From Amycolatopsis mongoliensis (GTDB lineage Bacteria > Actinomycetota > Actinomycetes > Mycobacteriales > Pseudonocardiaceae): 64,000 nucleotides of DNA. The notes beneath the pieces are model-generated. The model made no database searches, was not told where the DNA came from, and saw only the letters and a program-made list of their open reading frames with translations. A program made the position numbers and the translations under genes. The stretch lies in NCBI RefSeq assembly GCF_030285665.1, contig NZ_CP127295.1:7998001-8062000 (forward strand), read 5' to 3'. Shown piece after piece: positions 24,144 through 33,059 of the stretch (position 1 is the stretch's first letter; each line of letters begins with the position of its first letter).

Positions 24144-25061
24144 ATGCGTGCGATGGTGGTTCGCCGGTTCGGTGGTCCGGAGGTCCTCGAGTCCGTCGAG
24201 GTGCCCCTGCCGGAGCCCGGGCCCGGGCAGGTGCGGATCCGGGTGGCGGCGGCCGCGGTGAACCCCGTGGACGTCGCGACCCGGGCCGGGATCCTGACCG
24301 TGGCCGGCGTGATCCCGCCGCGGGAGGTGCTCGGCCTGGGCTGGGACGTCGCCGGCGAGATCGACGCCGTGGGCGAGGCGGCCGGGTTCCGCGTCGGCGA
24401 TGCCGTGATCGGGCTGCGCGACCGGATCGCCGCCCCGCTGGGCACCTACGCCGAGCAGGTCGTGCTGGACGCCTCGGCCGTCGCGCCCGCGCCCGCGGGC
24501 TTCTCCCCCGCCGAAGCCGCCACCCTGCCGCTCAACGCCCTCACCGCCGCCCAGGCGCTCGACCTCGTCGAAACCGACGGAACGGTGCTGGTCACCGGCG
24601 CGGCGGGCGCGGTCGGCAGGTACGCCGTCGCCCTCGCGCACGCCCGGAAACTGCACGTCGTCGCCGTTGCCTCCGAAGCCGACGAGGCCGCCGTCCGGGA
24701 CTTCGGGGCGGATCGGTTCGTCCCGCGCGGCCCCGGCCTCGCCGATCGGGTGCGGGCCCTGGTTCCGGGCGGGGTCGACGCCGTCCTCGACCCGGCCCTG
24801 CTCGGCCTGGACGCCCTCGATGCCGTCCGCGGCGGCGGCGAGTTCGTGGCCTTCGCCGCCGGGGCCGCGCCGATTCCGCTGCGCGGGATCCGCGTACGCA
24901 CCGTCTGGATCCGCGCGGACGGCGCCCGGCTGGCCGAGCTCGCCGCGGCCGGGACCCTCCGTCCGCGCGTCGCCGGCGTGCTGCCGCTGTCGCGGGCCGC
25001 CGAGGCCCACGAACGGCTGGCCGCGGGCGGATTGCGCGGCCGGCTCGTGCTGACGCCGTGA
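24144..25061 (+). CDS. NADPH:quinone reductase-like (zeta-crystallin type) oxidoreductase
   Basis: Zinc-independent medium-chain reductase of 305 residues. The GroES-like N-terminal domain (PEVLESVEVPLPEPGPGQVRIRV) is followed by a Rossmann domain with the cofactor loop LVTGAAGAVGRYAVALA. The cysteines that bind structural zinc in alcohol dehydrogenases are absent, as in quinone reductases. It would reduce quinones or enals with NADPH. Transcribed divergently from the HxlR regulator, which suggests an electrophile-stress module; the SDR gene 22 bp downstream may be part of it. Confidence 0.87.
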   Translation: MRAMVVRRFGGPEVLESVEVPLPEPGPGQVRIRVAAAAVNPVDVATRAGILTVAGVIPPREVLGLGWDVAGEIDAVGEAAGFRVGDAVIGLRDRIAAPLGTYAEQVVLDASAVAPAPAGFSPAEAATLPLNALTAAQALDLVETDGTVLVTGAAGAVGRYAVALAHARKLHVVAVASEADEAAVRDFGADRFVPRGPGLADRVRALVPGGVDAVLDPALLGLDALDAVRGGGEFVAFAAGAAPIPLRGIRVRTVWIRADGARLAELAAAGTLRPRVAGVLPLSRAAEAHERLAAGGLRGRLVLTP

Positions 25062-25082
25062 ATCCTCCCTAGCCTGGGCGTC

Positions 25083-25781
25083 ATGGATGATCGTGTTCTT
25101 CTCATCACCGGTGCCTCGCGCGGCCTCGGCGCCGCGACCGCGCGGCTGGCCGCCGCCTCCGGGTTCAAGGTCGCCCTCGTCGCGCGCCAGGCCGAATCCG
25201 TCGCCGCGCTGGCGGCCGAGCTCGGCGAAGACCGGGCGATCGCGCTCGGCGCCGACGTCGGGGACTGGCCGAGCATCTCCGGCGCCGTCACGCAGGCCGT
25301 CGAGCGGTTCGGGCGGCTCGACGCCGCCTTCGCCAACGCCGGGATCGGCGTCGGGACCTCGTTCTTCGGCGACGACGACCCCGACCCGCGGGCGTGGGAG
25401 GAGATGGTCCGCACCAACGTCCTCGGCGCGGCCTACACCGCCCGAGCGGCCCTGCCCGCGCTCCGGGAGTCGGCCGGGCACCTGCTGATCACCGGTTCGG
25501 TCGCCGGCCGCTACATCCGCAACGCCAGCCTGTACTCGGTGACGAAGTGGGCCGTCACCGGGATGGCGGGCGCGATCCGTGAGGAGGCCGTCGGCACCGG
25601 CGTGCGGGTCACGCTGATCAACCCCGGCATCACCGACACGGACATTCTCGACGACAACCAGCGCAAGAAGCCGAAGCTGGACGCCGACGACATCGCCCGC
25701 GCCGTGCTCTACGCGCTCTCGCAGCCGCCGTCGGTGGACGTCAACGAGATCATGGTCCGCCCGACCGGCCAGGTGCTCTAG
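25083..25781 (+). CDS. Short-chain dehydrogenase/reductase
   Basis: SDR of 232 residues with the cofactor motif ITGASRGLGAATA, NAG in FANAGIGVG, catalytic Ser in ITGSVAG and active-site YSVTKWA (YxxxK). The substrate is unknown. TAGCCT at 25070-25075 lies 7 nt before the ATG, so the gene may have its own leaderless promoter besides read-through from the reductase gene. The stop shares CTAG with the convergent Asp-box protein gene. Confidence 0.87.
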   Translation: MDDRVLLITGASRGLGAATARLAAASGFKVALVARQAESVAALAAELGEDRAIALGADVGDWPSISGAVTQAVERFGRLDAAFANAGIGVGTSFFGDDDPDPRAWEEMVRTNVLGAAYTARAALPALRESAGHLLITGSVAGRYIRNASLYSVTKWAVTGMAGAIREEAVGTGVRVTLINPGITDTDILDDNQRKKPKLDADDIARAVLYALSQPPSVDVNEIMVRPTGQVL

Positions 25782-26803
25782 CGGCTCAGGCGAGCCACGC
25801 GCCCCTGGGCACCACTGGCCCAGCAGGCCGCACCGGCGCAGTCGACGCTGTCGAAGCTGCCGGTGTCGAACGACGTCCAGTGCCGGCCGCCGTCCGGGCT
25901 GTAGTCGCTGCCACCGGGGCCGACGGCGAGAACTCTCCGGCCGCGCCAGGCCAGCCCGGAGCGGTACCCGGCGGGGTACTGCTCCGGGGTGCGCCAGGTG
26001 CGGCCGCGGTCCCTGGTCAGCGCGACGGCCGGGCCGGGTGCCGTCGGGTTGGCGTAGTCGCCGCCGATCGCGATCCCCTCGCCCGGGGTCCGGAACGCGA
26101 CGGCGAACACACCGGCGGACGGGCTGCTCGGCAACGGCGTGTCGGAGGCCGTCCAGTGGCGGCCGCCATCACCGGAGTGCAGGACGCGGGCGGTCGCGCC
26201 GCCGCCGGTCGCGAGCCAGGCGTCGAACGGGCCGGCGGTGGTGATGCACTGGCCACTGGCGGCGAAACCGGCCTCGCCGGGCAGTGCGGGCGGGAAGCCG
26301 CTGTCGGGGACCGGGCGCCAGCTGCGGCCGCCGTCGAAGGTGGCCTGGACGCGGAACTTCCCGTCGACCGGGTCGCTCATCGCGAGCCCGCGCCACGGGT
26401 CGAAGAAGGCGAGGCAGTCGTAGAACGCCGCCGCTTCGGTGTTCTGGAACGTCTGGCGCCAGTGCGCGCCGCCGTCATCGGTCCGGTAGACGCGCGAGTC
26501 GGTGCCGGGGCCGATCGAGAGGGTCACGGCGTGGTCGGCGTCGAAGGCCTCGATGTCGCGGAGCTCGAGCGTCCCGGCGCCGGGCGGCCCGACGGACTTC
26601 CAGCTCGTCCCGCCGTCGGTCGTGCGCAGGACGGTGCCCTGCGTGCCGCTGACCCACGCGACGCGGGCGCTGAGGGCGGACAGCCCGCGGAACTGGGTCT
26701 TGACGCCGGTGGGCTTCAGCTCCCACTGGGGCCGGTGCTCCCCCGCCGACGCGGGCACCGCGACCGAGACGAGCAGGGCGAACACGAGCAGCACGACACG
26801 CAT
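25778..26803 (-). CDS. Secreted Asp-box (BNR/Ycf48-like) beta-propeller protein
   Basis: A 341-residue exported protein. The signal peptide is MRVVLLVFALLVSVAVPASAG; an in-frame GTG at 26821 would add six residues but breaks the signal pattern. Six Asp-box-like repeats are seen: TTDGGTSWKS, TDDGGAHWRQ, TFDGGRSWRP, SGDGGRHWTA, TRDRGRTWRT and SPDGGRHWTS, spread over the whole chain, giving a six-bladed propeller. There are no sialidase catalytic residues in the usual places, so an enzymatic role is unlikely; relatives are often labelled oxidoreductase without evidence. Its gene lies downstream of pafA behind a strong palindromic terminator. Confidence 0.8.
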   Translation of the reverse strand: MRVVLLVFALLVSVAVPASAGEHRPQWELKPTGVKTQFRGLSALSARVAWVSGTQGTVLRTTDGGTSWKSVGPPGAGTLELRDIEAFDADHAVTLSIGPGTDSRVYRTDDGGAHWRQTFQNTEAAAFYDCLAFFDPWRGLAMSDPVDGKFRVQATFDGGRSWRPVPDSGFPPALPGEAGFAASGQCITTAGPFDAWLATGGGATARVLHSGDGGRHWTASDTPLPSSPSAGVFAVAFRTPGEGIAIGGDYANPTAPGPAVALTRDRGRTWRTPEQYPAGYRSGLAWRGRRVLAVGPGGSDYSPDGGRHWTSFDTGSFDSVDCAGAACWASGAQGRVARLSR

Positions 26804-26852
26804 GCGGCGATCCTGCCGCACCGGGGAACCGACTTTCGTCGCGTCCCGGAAG

Positions 26853-26903
26853 CCGTGAATGGCACATTGAGGGACTTCAAGTCCCTCAATGTGCCATTCA
26901 CGG
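26853..26903. terminator. Perfect 25-bp palindrome after pafA
   Basis: Two perfect 25-bp arms (26853-26877 and 26879-26903) meet at a single unpaired base. It begins 6 bp past the pafA stop. The arm contains GTGAATGGCACATTGAGGG. It would form a very stable hairpin and terminate pafA transcription. Comparable long palindromes occur at 45125-45159 and 50258-50303, so this looks like a dispersed element as well as a terminator. Confidence 0.75.
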
Positions 26904-26909
26904 ACCTGC

Positions 26910-28268
26910 CTAGAGCGAGCTGATCAGCCGTTCCACGCGCTCGTCGACCGAGCGGAACGGGTCCTTGCACAGGACCGTGCGCTGTGCCTGGTCGTTCAGC
27001 TTCAGGTGCACCCAGTCGACCGTGAAGTCGCGGCCCGCGGCCTGGGCGGCGGCGATGAAGTCGCCGCGCAGCTTCGCGCGGGTCGTCTGCGGCGGGGTGT
27101 CCTTGGCGGCCTCGATCTCGCCGTCGTCGGTGACCCGGCGGACCAGGCCCTTGCGCTGGAGCAGGTCGAAGATGCCCCGGCCGCGGCGGATGTCGTGGTA
27201 GGCCAGGTCGAGCTGCGCGATCCGCGGGCTGGACAGGTCCAGGTCGTGCTTGTGCCGGTAGCGCTCGACCAGCCGGTGCTTGATCGCCCAGTCGATCTCG
27301 GTGTCGATCTTGCCGAAGTCCTGCTGCTCGACCGCGTCCAGCGCCCGGCCCCACAGCTCGACGACGCGCTCGTTCGCCGCGGTCGAGCCGTTGTCCTTGA
27401 GGTGCTGGACGGCGCGGGCGTGGTACTCGCGCTGGATGTCCAGCGCCGAGGCCTCGCGCCCGCCGGCGAGGCGCACCTGGCGGCGGCCGGTGAGGTCGTG
27501 GCTGATCTCGCGGATCGCCCGGATCGGGTTGTCCAGCGTGAAGTCGCGGAACTGGACGCCGGCCTCGATCATCTCGAGCACGAGGTTCGCGGAGCCGACC
27601 TTGAGCATGGTCGTCGGCTCGGCCATGTTCGAGTCACCGACGATGACGTGCAGGCGCCGGTAGCGCTCGGCGTCGGCGTGCGGCTCGTCGCGGGTGTTGA
27701 TGATGGGCCGCGAACGGGTCGTCGCGCTCGAGACGCCCTCCCAGATGTGTTCCGCCCGCTGGGAGAGGCAGTAGACCGCGCCGCGCGGGGTCTGCAGCAC
27801 CTTGCCCGCGCCGCAGATCAGCTGCCGGGTCACCAGGAACGGCAGCAGCACGTCGGCGATCCGGGAGAACTCACCCGCGCGGGTCACCAGGTAGTTCTCG
27901 TGACAGCCGTAGGAGTTGCCCGCGGAGTCGGTGTTGTTCTTGAACAGGAAGATGTCGCCGCCGATGCCCTCGTCGGCCAGCCGCCGCTCGGCGTCGACCA
28001 GCAGGTCCTCGAGGATCCGCTCCCCGGCCTTGTCGTGCGTGACCAGCTGGACCAGGTCGTCGCACTCGGCCGTCGCGTACTCGGGGTGCGAGCCGACGTC
28101 GAGGTAGAGCCGGGAGCCGTTCGACAGGAAGACGTTCGATGAGCGTCCCCACGAGACGACTCGCCGGAACAGGTAGCGCGCCACCTCGTCGGGCGAGAGC
28201 CTGCGCTGTCCGTGGAAGGTGCACGTGACCCCGAACTCGGTCTCGATGCCAAAGATCCGCCGCTGCAT
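26910..28268 (-). CDS. pafA: Pup-protein ligase PafA
   Basis: Ligase that attaches deamidated Pup to lysines of target proteins, 452 residues, the same length as known for the mycobacterial enzyme. The N-terminal catalytic strand [14 protein letters not shown] carries the ATP/Mg-binding glutamates. [15 protein letters not shown] holds Asp57, the residue matching the known catalytic Asp. Further conserved blocks are [17 protein letters not shown] and [23 protein letters not shown], the latter shared with Dop. TACTCT (minus strand, 28275-28280) lies 6 nt before the ATG with no Shine-Dalgarno, so a leaderless mRNA is likely. Insertion of four genes separates it from pafB. Confidence 0.96.
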   Translation of the reverse strand: MQRRIFGIETEFGVTCTFHGQRRLSPDEVARYLFRRVVSWGRSSNVFLSNGSRLYLDVGSHPEYATAECDDLVQLVTHDKAGERILEDLLVDAERRLADEGIGGDIFLFKNNTDSAGNSYGCHENYLVTRAGEFSRIADVLLPFLVTRQLICGAGKVLQTPRGAVYCLSQRAEHIWEGVSSATTRSRPIINTRDEPHADAERYRRLHVIVGDSNMAEPTTMLKVGSANLVLEMIEAGVQFRDFTLDNPIRAIREISHDLTGRRQVRLAGGREASALDIQREYHARAVQHLKDNGSTAANERVVELWGRALDAVEQQDFGKIDTEIDWAIKHRLVERYRHKHDLDLSSPRIAQLDLAYHDIRRGRGIFDLLQRKGLVRRVTDDGEIEAAKDTPPQTTRAKLRGDFIAAAQAAGRDFTVDWVHLKLNDQAQRTVLCKDPFRSVDERVERLISSL

Positions 28269-28410
28269 GCCACCAGAGTAGGCGCTGGACCCCCTTCGAC
28301 GGTGCGCCGTTCGGGCGTCGACACGCCCCCGGTGTGCCACAGACGGTGAAAACTCCCCGATTCAGGCACGATTGGAGCACTGCTCTTGACTACTTGGGGA
28401 AGGCGACTCC

Positions 28411-29895
28411 TTGACACACCAGCTCATCCAGGCCTTCCGGCGTGTCGGGCGCACTGACCGGGCCCTCATGCGGCGCAGCGCCGCCCTCCCGGCCACGAAG
28501 GCCGACGACGCGCTGATGGCGCTGTCCAGATCGGCGAACAAGTCCCGCCTGTGGTGGGGCGTCGCCGCGCTGCTGGCGGCACAGAAGGGCGCCACCCGGC
28601 GAGGCGCACTGCGCGGGGTCGTCGCGATCGCCGGGGCCAGCGCCGCGGCGAACCTGATCGGCAAGCCGCTGTTCCCCCGCCGCCGCCCGGCCGAGGAGGA
28701 GGTGCCCATGCACCGCCGCCTGCGGAAACGCCCGACGTCGTCGTCGTTCCCGTCCGGCCACTCGGCCTCCGCAGCGGCCTTCGCGACGGCGGTGGCGCTG
28801 GAGTCCCCGCGCGCCGGTCTCGCCGTGGCGCCCCTCGCGCTGGCCGTCGCCTACTCCCGCGTTCACACCGGCGTCCACTGGCCCTCCGACGTCGGGGTCG
28901 GCCTGGGCATCGGGGTCGGCGTGGGCCTGGCGACCCGGCACTGGTGGCCGCTGCACGACGACGTCCCGGCCCGCACCGCCCACGACGCGGACGCCCCCGA
29001 GATGGTCGACGGCGACGACATGCTGGTGCTGGTCAACCCGAAGTCCGGGATCGACGGCCAGGACCCCACCGAGGACGCCCGGCACGCCTGGCCCAAGGCC
29101 GAGATCCTCTACCCGGACCCCGACCAGGACCTGATCGCCCAGCTCGAGAGCGAGATCGACGCCCGCGGGACCGTCCGCGCGCTCGGCGTCGCGGGCGGTG
29201 ACGGCACCGTGGCCGCGGTCGCCGCCGTCGCCGCGGAACGCGACCTGCCCCTCGCGCTGATCCCGGCGGGCACGCTCAACCACTTCGCCCGCGACGTCGG
29301 CGTCAGCTCGATGCCCGACGCGGACGCGGCGACCGAGCTCGGCAACGCCGTCGGCATCGACCTGGGCGAGGTCGAGATCGAGGAGGGCGACGGCGGCACG
29401 GCGCACCGCTGGTTCGTCAACACCGCGAGCCTCGGCGGCTACCCGGAGATGGTCCGGCTGCGCGAGAAACTCCAGGAAAGGCACCCCAAGTGGCCCTCGG
29501 CCGCGATCGCGCTGGCCCGGACGCTGCGGCACGCCCGGCCGCTGACCGTGCGGCTCAACGGCAAGCTCACCCAGGTCTGGCTGCTGTTCGTCGGCAACGG
29601 CACGTACGCGCCGAAAGGCTTCGCGCCCAGCCGGCGGCCCGCGCTCGACACCGGCCTGCTCGACATCCGCTACCTGCGCGCCGACCTGCCCTACTCGCGG
29701 GCCCGGTTCCTGCTGGCGATGGTCACCCGCAGTCTCGCGGCCAGCCACGTCTACCAGGAGCTCGACCTGCCCGAGCTGGACGTCGAGCTGCTGGACGGGC
29801 ACCGCCGCGTCGCCACCGACGGCGAGGTCGGCCCGCTCGGCAACCGGTTCCGCTTCCGGTCCCGGCCCAGCGCCCTGACCATCTACCGCCTTTAA
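28411..29895 (+). CDS. PAP2 phosphatase-diacylglycerol kinase fusion protein
   Basis: A 494-residue two-domain enzyme. Residues about 1-190 form a PAP2-type membrane phosphatase with its three motifs: KPLFPRRRP, SFPSGHSAS and YSRVHTGVHWPSDV. Residues about 200-494 form a DagK-type lipid kinase with VAGGDGTVAAVAAVA (GGDG) and PAGTLNHFARD. Opposing activities on lipid phosphates in one chain suggest a lipid-cycling or regulatory role. The TTG start at 28411 is preceded by GGGGAAGG. Such fusions are known in actinobacteria. A separate kinase homolog is at 19116. Confidence 0.87.
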   Translation: MTHQLIQAFRRVGRTDRALMRRSAALPATKADDALMALSRSANKSRLWWGVAALLAAQKGATRRGALRGVVAIAGASAAANLIGKPLFPRRRPAEEEVPMHRRLRKRPTSSSFPSGHSASAAAFATAVALESPRAGLAVAPLALAVAYSRVHTGVHWPSDVGVGLGIGVGVGLATRHWWPLHDDVPARTAHDADAPEMVDGDDMLVLVNPKSGIDGQDPTEDARHAWPKAEILYPDPDQDLIAQLESEIDARGTVRALGVAGGDGTVAAVAAVAAERDLPLALIPAGTLNHFARDVGVSSMPDADAATELGNAVGIDLGEVEIEEGDGGTAHRWFVNTASLGGYPEMVRLREKLQERHPKWPSAAIALARTLRHARPLTVRLNGKLTQVWLLFVGNGTYAPKGFAPSRRPALDTGLLDIRYLRADLPYSRARFLLAMVTRSLAASHVYQELDLPELDVELLDGHRRVATDGEVGPLGNRFRFRSRPSALTIYRL

Positions 29896-29928
29896 GCACT
29901 CTTTACTTTTTCTCAACGAACCCACAGC

Positions 29929-29985
29929 GTCCCCTGGCTAGCGTCTTGATCGAGATGCGGGCGATCATGCCCGCGGCCAGGGGAC
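29929..29985. promoter_or_regulatory. Nested inverted repeats upstream of the esterase gene
   Basis: GTCCCCTGGC (29929-29938) and GCCAGGGGAC (29976-29985) form perfect 10-bp arms. Inside lies a second hairpin, GCGGGC-N6-GCCCGC. A TAGCGT -10-like hexamer at 29939 sits right after the left arm, so the outer repeat may be an operator spanning the promoter and the inner stem a leader structure. Confidence 0.4.
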
Positions 29986-29998
29986 GAGCGGGGATCAG

Positions 29999-31195
29999 AT
30001 GGACGGGCACGGCCTGGCGAGCGGCATCCACCGGGCCGCCACCGACCCGGTGCTGCCCGGCGGCATCATCGCGCGCGCCCGCGACCTCGGGCCGTTCGAG
30101 TCGCCGCTCATCTGGCTCGCCCTCGCCTCGGCCGCGGTCGCGGTCCTGGCCGCAGTAGTCGCGTTGTGGCGCCGGCGCCGGGTGCGCCGGTGGGGCTTCA
30201 CCGCCTTCGGTGTCCTGCTGCTGCTTGCGGCAGTCACTGCCCTGAACAGCTACGTCGGGTACGTGCGCACCTCCGACGACCTCGCGCGCCTGCTGCAGAA
30301 GGGTCCCGGCGTCGTCAACCTCGCCGGCCGCGTGCTCGACGACGGCCAGGAAGCACCGTCCGATTCGGCCGTCTCGCACCCGGGCGCGGGGGCCGCGGCC
30401 GCCGGTCAGCGGATCGACGTCGTGAACCTGCCCGACCCCGCGCACGGCGTCCCGTCGGGCAGCAACTACGTCGTCCTCCCGCCCGGCTACGACGCGAGCG
30501 CGGCCCGCCGCTACCCGGTCGTCTACCTGATCCACGGCTACCCGTTCGGCGGCCCCCGCGACTGGCTGACCTCCGGCGACGCCCCGGGCACCCTGCTCGC
30601 GCTGCAGCGCGCGGGCGTGATCGAGCCGATGATCGTGGTCAGCGTCGACCTGACGGCCGGCAACCCCGCCACGGACTGGGAGTGCCTCGACGTCCCCGGC
30701 GGCCCGCAGCTGGAGACGTACCTCGCCCGCACGGTGGTCCCGGCGATCGACCAGCGTTACCGCACCATCGCCGACCGCGGCCACCGGGCGCTGGGCGGCA
30801 TGTCCGGCGGCGGTTTCGGGGCGCTCAACATCGGCCTGCACCACGTCGACGAGTTCGGCACCCTGCTGATCGCCCTCCCCTACGACGACCTCAACGACTC
30901 CGTCGGCGTCCTCGACGGCAACCGGGCCGCCATCGCCGCCAACACCCCGCGCCGCTACCTGCCGACGATGAACTTCCCCGCGCCGGTCTCGGTGATGCTG
31001 GCGGTGGGCACGGGCGCACCCACCGACGTCACGACGGCCCACCGGATCGCCGACGCGCTGCATGCCCGAGGCCAGGAGGCGGTCGTCCACGCCGAACGCG
31101 GCTTCAACCACACCTGGCACACGGCCCGCGCGACGCTGCCGTACCTGCTCGCTTTCGCCGACCAGAACTTCCGCGCCTCGCCGGCGACGTCCTGA
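29999..31195 (+). CDS. Membrane-anchored esterase (EstD/antigen 85-like alpha/beta hydrolase)
   Basis: A 398-residue protein with two N-terminal membrane helices (SPLIWLALASAAVAVLAAVVALW and WGFTAFGVLLLLAAVTAL) and a large extracytoplasmic alpha/beta-hydrolase domain. The serine lies in LGGMSGGGFGALN and the His in GFNHTWHT; VVYLIHGYPFGGPRDW is the oxyanion region. This is the PF00756 esterase/mycolyltransferase fold. It might act on lipids or cell-wall esters; the substrate is unknown. The ATG at 29999 follows GGGGATCAG. It is transcribed in the same direction as the PAP2-kinase fusion, with its own putative promoter. Confidence 0.83.
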   Translation: MDGHGLASGIHRAATDPVLPGGIIARARDLGPFESPLIWLALASAAVAVLAAVVALWRRRRVRRWGFTAFGVLLLLAAVTALNSYVGYVRTSDDLARLLQKGPGVVNLAGRVLDDGQEAPSDSAVSHPGAGAAAAGQRIDVVNLPDPAHGVPSGSNYVVLPPGYDASAARRYPVVYLIHGYPFGGPRDWLTSGDAPGTLLALQRAGVIEPMIVVSVDLTAGNPATDWECLDVPGGPQLETYLARTVVPAIDQRYRTIADRGHRALGGMSGGGFGALNIGLHHVDEFGTLLIALPYDDLNDSVGVLDGNRAAIAANTPRRYLPTMNFPAPVSVMLAVGTGAPTDVTTAHRIADALHARGQEAVVHAERGFNHTWHTARATLPYLLAFADQNFRASPATS

Positions 31196-31365
31196 GCCCG
31201 GGAGCCGCGGCTACGCTGACCGTTTCCGCGTGGGGGCCACCGAACCCGCTCCCGTCCACGGCGGTCCTGCTCGCCGCACGGCCGGCGACGGCGGCCTCCG
31301 GTACGGCGATCGCTTCGGTCCCGGCGCCACCTGAAATCCGGTTGTCGCGCACGCGATCCTGGAGC

Positions 31366-32148
31366 ATGGACCTCGCGACGCACTACGCCACCGGCCCCGC
31401 CGAAGACGACCGGCTCACCCGCACCCCGCACGGCCGCCTCGAGTACCTGCGGACCCAGGAGCTGCTCCGCCGCTTCTTGCCCGGCCACGAACGCGTTCTC
31501 GACGTCGGGGGTGGCACCGGCGTCCACGCGGCCTGGCTCGCCGCCGACGGGCATTCCGTCCACCTCGTCGACGTCGTCCCGGCCCACGTCGCCCGGGCCG
31601 CGGCACTGCCCGGCGTCACTGCCTCGGCCGGTGACGCACGCGACCTCGACGCGGCCGATGCCTCCTACGACGTCGTCCTGCTGCTCGGGCCGCTCTACCA
31701 CCTGGTCGACGCCGCCGACCGGGCTCGGGCTCTCGCCGAAGCCCGGCGCGTGCTGCGTCCCGGCGGCCTGCTCGCCGCGGCCGGGATCAGCCGCTACCTG
31801 TCCCTGCTGGAGACCGGTGCGGCCGGCACGCTCACCCCTGCCCGAGCCGACCCGGTCCGCGCGGTCATCGAGACCGGCGCCTACGACGGGCACGCCGGGT
31901 TCGTCCCCACCCACTGGCACACGGCCACCGAACTCCACGACGAAGTCGCCGCCGCGGGCTTCACCGGCACCGCCGTCTACGGCGTCGAAGGACCTTCGTG
32001 GCCCGCCCTCGACGCCGCGGGAATCGCCGGGTACCCGCGCCTGGCCGAGTCCGCGCTGCGCGCCGCCCGGATCGTCGAACGGGACCCGCGGCTCATCGAC
32101 GCCAGCGCGCACCTGCTCGCCTTCGCCGGCACGGCAACTGCCGCATGA
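31366..32148 (+). CDS. Class I SAM-dependent methyltransferase
   Basis: A 260-residue methyltransferase. Motif I is VLDVGGGTGVHAAWLA, the acidic strand end VHLVDVVP binds SAM ribose, GDARDLDAADASYDVVLLLGPLYHL covers motifs II-III, and RRVLRPGGLLAAAGIS is the post-III loop. The YHL/RxxL region resembles small-molecule methyltransferases of the UbiE type. The acceptor is unknown. The ATG at 31366 has GGAG directly before it (spacing is short). The end is followed by a bidirectional terminator shared with prcA. Confidence 0.85.
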   Translation: MDLATHYATGPAEDDRLTRTPHGRLEYLRTQELLRRFLPGHERVLDVGGGTGVHAAWLAADGHSVHLVDVVPAHVARAAALPGVTASAGDARDLDAADASYDVVLLLGPLYHLVDAADRARALAEARRVLRPGGLLAAAGISRYLSLLETGAAGTLTPARADPVRAVIETGAYDGHAGFVPTHWHTATELHDEVAAAGFTGTAVYGVEGPSWPALDAAGIAGYPRLAESALRAARIVERDPRLIDASAHLLAFAGTATAA

Positions 32149-32149
32149 C

Positions 32150-32188
32150 GAAGGCGGGGGCGCGGTCACCGACCACGCCCCCGCCTTC
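32150..32188. terminator. Bidirectional terminator between methyltransferase and prcA
   Basis: Perfect 13-bp GC-rich arms (GAAGGCGGGGGCG at 32150-32162 and its complement at 32176-32188) with a 13-nt loop. It lies between two convergent stops, so it can terminate both genes. Confidence 0.75.
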
Positions 32189-32197
32189 CGCGAAGCT

Positions 32198-33007
32198 CTA
32201 CTCGCCTTCCGGCTTGCTCTCCGGCTCCTCGCCCTGCGGGTCCGGCACCGGCAGCAGCGAGTCCAGCACCGTGCCCGTCAACCGGCGGAACGAACGGCGC
32301 GGGCGGTCGCGGTCCAGCACCGCCACCTCCAGCTTGATCGGGTCGGCCTCGCCGTTCCCGTTCGCCGAAGACGACGAAGCGGACGAGGACGACGTCGAGG
32401 AACTCGACGAAGACGTCGTCGAGGACGTCGACGGCTGGGTCGGCGTCCGCAGCGCGGCCACCGCCACAGCCAGCGCCGCCTGCAGGTCCAGGCCGTCCTC
32501 GAACGTCTCCTTCAGCTTCGCCGCGATCTTCTCGTTCTGGCCGCCCATCACGATGTACTGCGGCTCGTCGAAGATCGACCCGTCGTAGGTCAGCCGGTAC
32601 AGCTGGTCCTCCGCCGAGGTCGCCGCCACCTCCGCCACGCAGACCTCCACCTCGAACGGCTTCAGCTGCTCGGTGAAGATGCTGCCCAACGTCGCCGCGT
32701 ACGCGTTCGCGAGCGCCCGCGCGCTCACGTCACGCCGGTCGTACTGGTAGCCCTTCAGGTCCGCGTGCCGGATCCCCGCCACGCGCAGGTTCTCGAACTC
32801 GCTGTAGCGCCCGACCGCGGCGAACCCGATCCGGTCGTAGATCTCGGAAACCTTGTGCAGGGTGGCCGACGGGTTCTCCGCCACGAACAGCACGCCGCCC
32901 GCGTACTTCAGCACCACCACGCTCCGGCCGCGCGCGATGCCCTTGCGCGCCAGCTCGGAACGCTCCCGCATCAGCTGCTCGGGAGAGGCATACAACGGCA
33001 TCGTCAC
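32198..33007 (-). CDS. prcA: Proteasome subunit alpha
   Basis: Outer-ring subunit of the 20S proteasome, 269 residues. The N-terminus ([40 protein letters not shown]) is the gating region and H0 helix. Body motifs include [19 protein letters not shown] and [20 protein letters not shown]. The GTG start at 33007 aligns with the mycobacterial N-terminus; an ATG two codons in is possible. Residues 193-214 form a tract of almost pure Ser/Thr just before the last conserved strand ([20 protein letters not shown]). The shorter loop there in M. tuberculosis lacks such a tract. It follows prcB by 52 bp. Confidence 0.96.
   Translation of the reverse strand: MTMPLYASPEQLMRERSELARKGIARGRSVVVLKYAGGVLFVAENPSATLHKVSEIYDRIGFAAVGRYSEFENLRVAGIRHADLKGYQYDRRDVSARALANAYAATLGSIFTEQLKPFEVEVCVAEVAATSAEDQLYRLTYDGSIFDEPQYIVMGGQNEKIAAKLKETFEDGLDLQAALAVAVAALRTPTQPSTSSTTSSSSSSTSSSSASSSSANGNGEADPIKLEVAVLDRDRPRRSFRRLTGTVLDSLLPVPDPQGEEPESKPEGE
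32366..32431 (-). other. Ser/Thr-rich insertion coding region in prcA
   Basis: Codes for residues 193-214 of the alpha subunit: 22 residues, all Ser or Thr except one Ala, followed by a short NGNGEAD linker. Mixed Ser codons show it is not a simple trinucleotide expansion. It lies in a surface loop of the known fold. Confidence 0.8.
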
Positions 33008-33059
33008 GGTGTGCGCTCCAGGTCTTTCGGTGTTCCAACGTTCACTGGTTCAGCCCCGG

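Noticed and set aside
26850..26910. Peptide-like reading NGTLRDLKSLNVPFT across the palindrome after pafA
   Set aside because: It is the translation of the palindromic repeat itself, not a protein domain.
32150..32188. 13-bp GC palindrome as an operator of prcA
   Set aside because: It lies between two convergent stops, far from any start; a terminator explains it.
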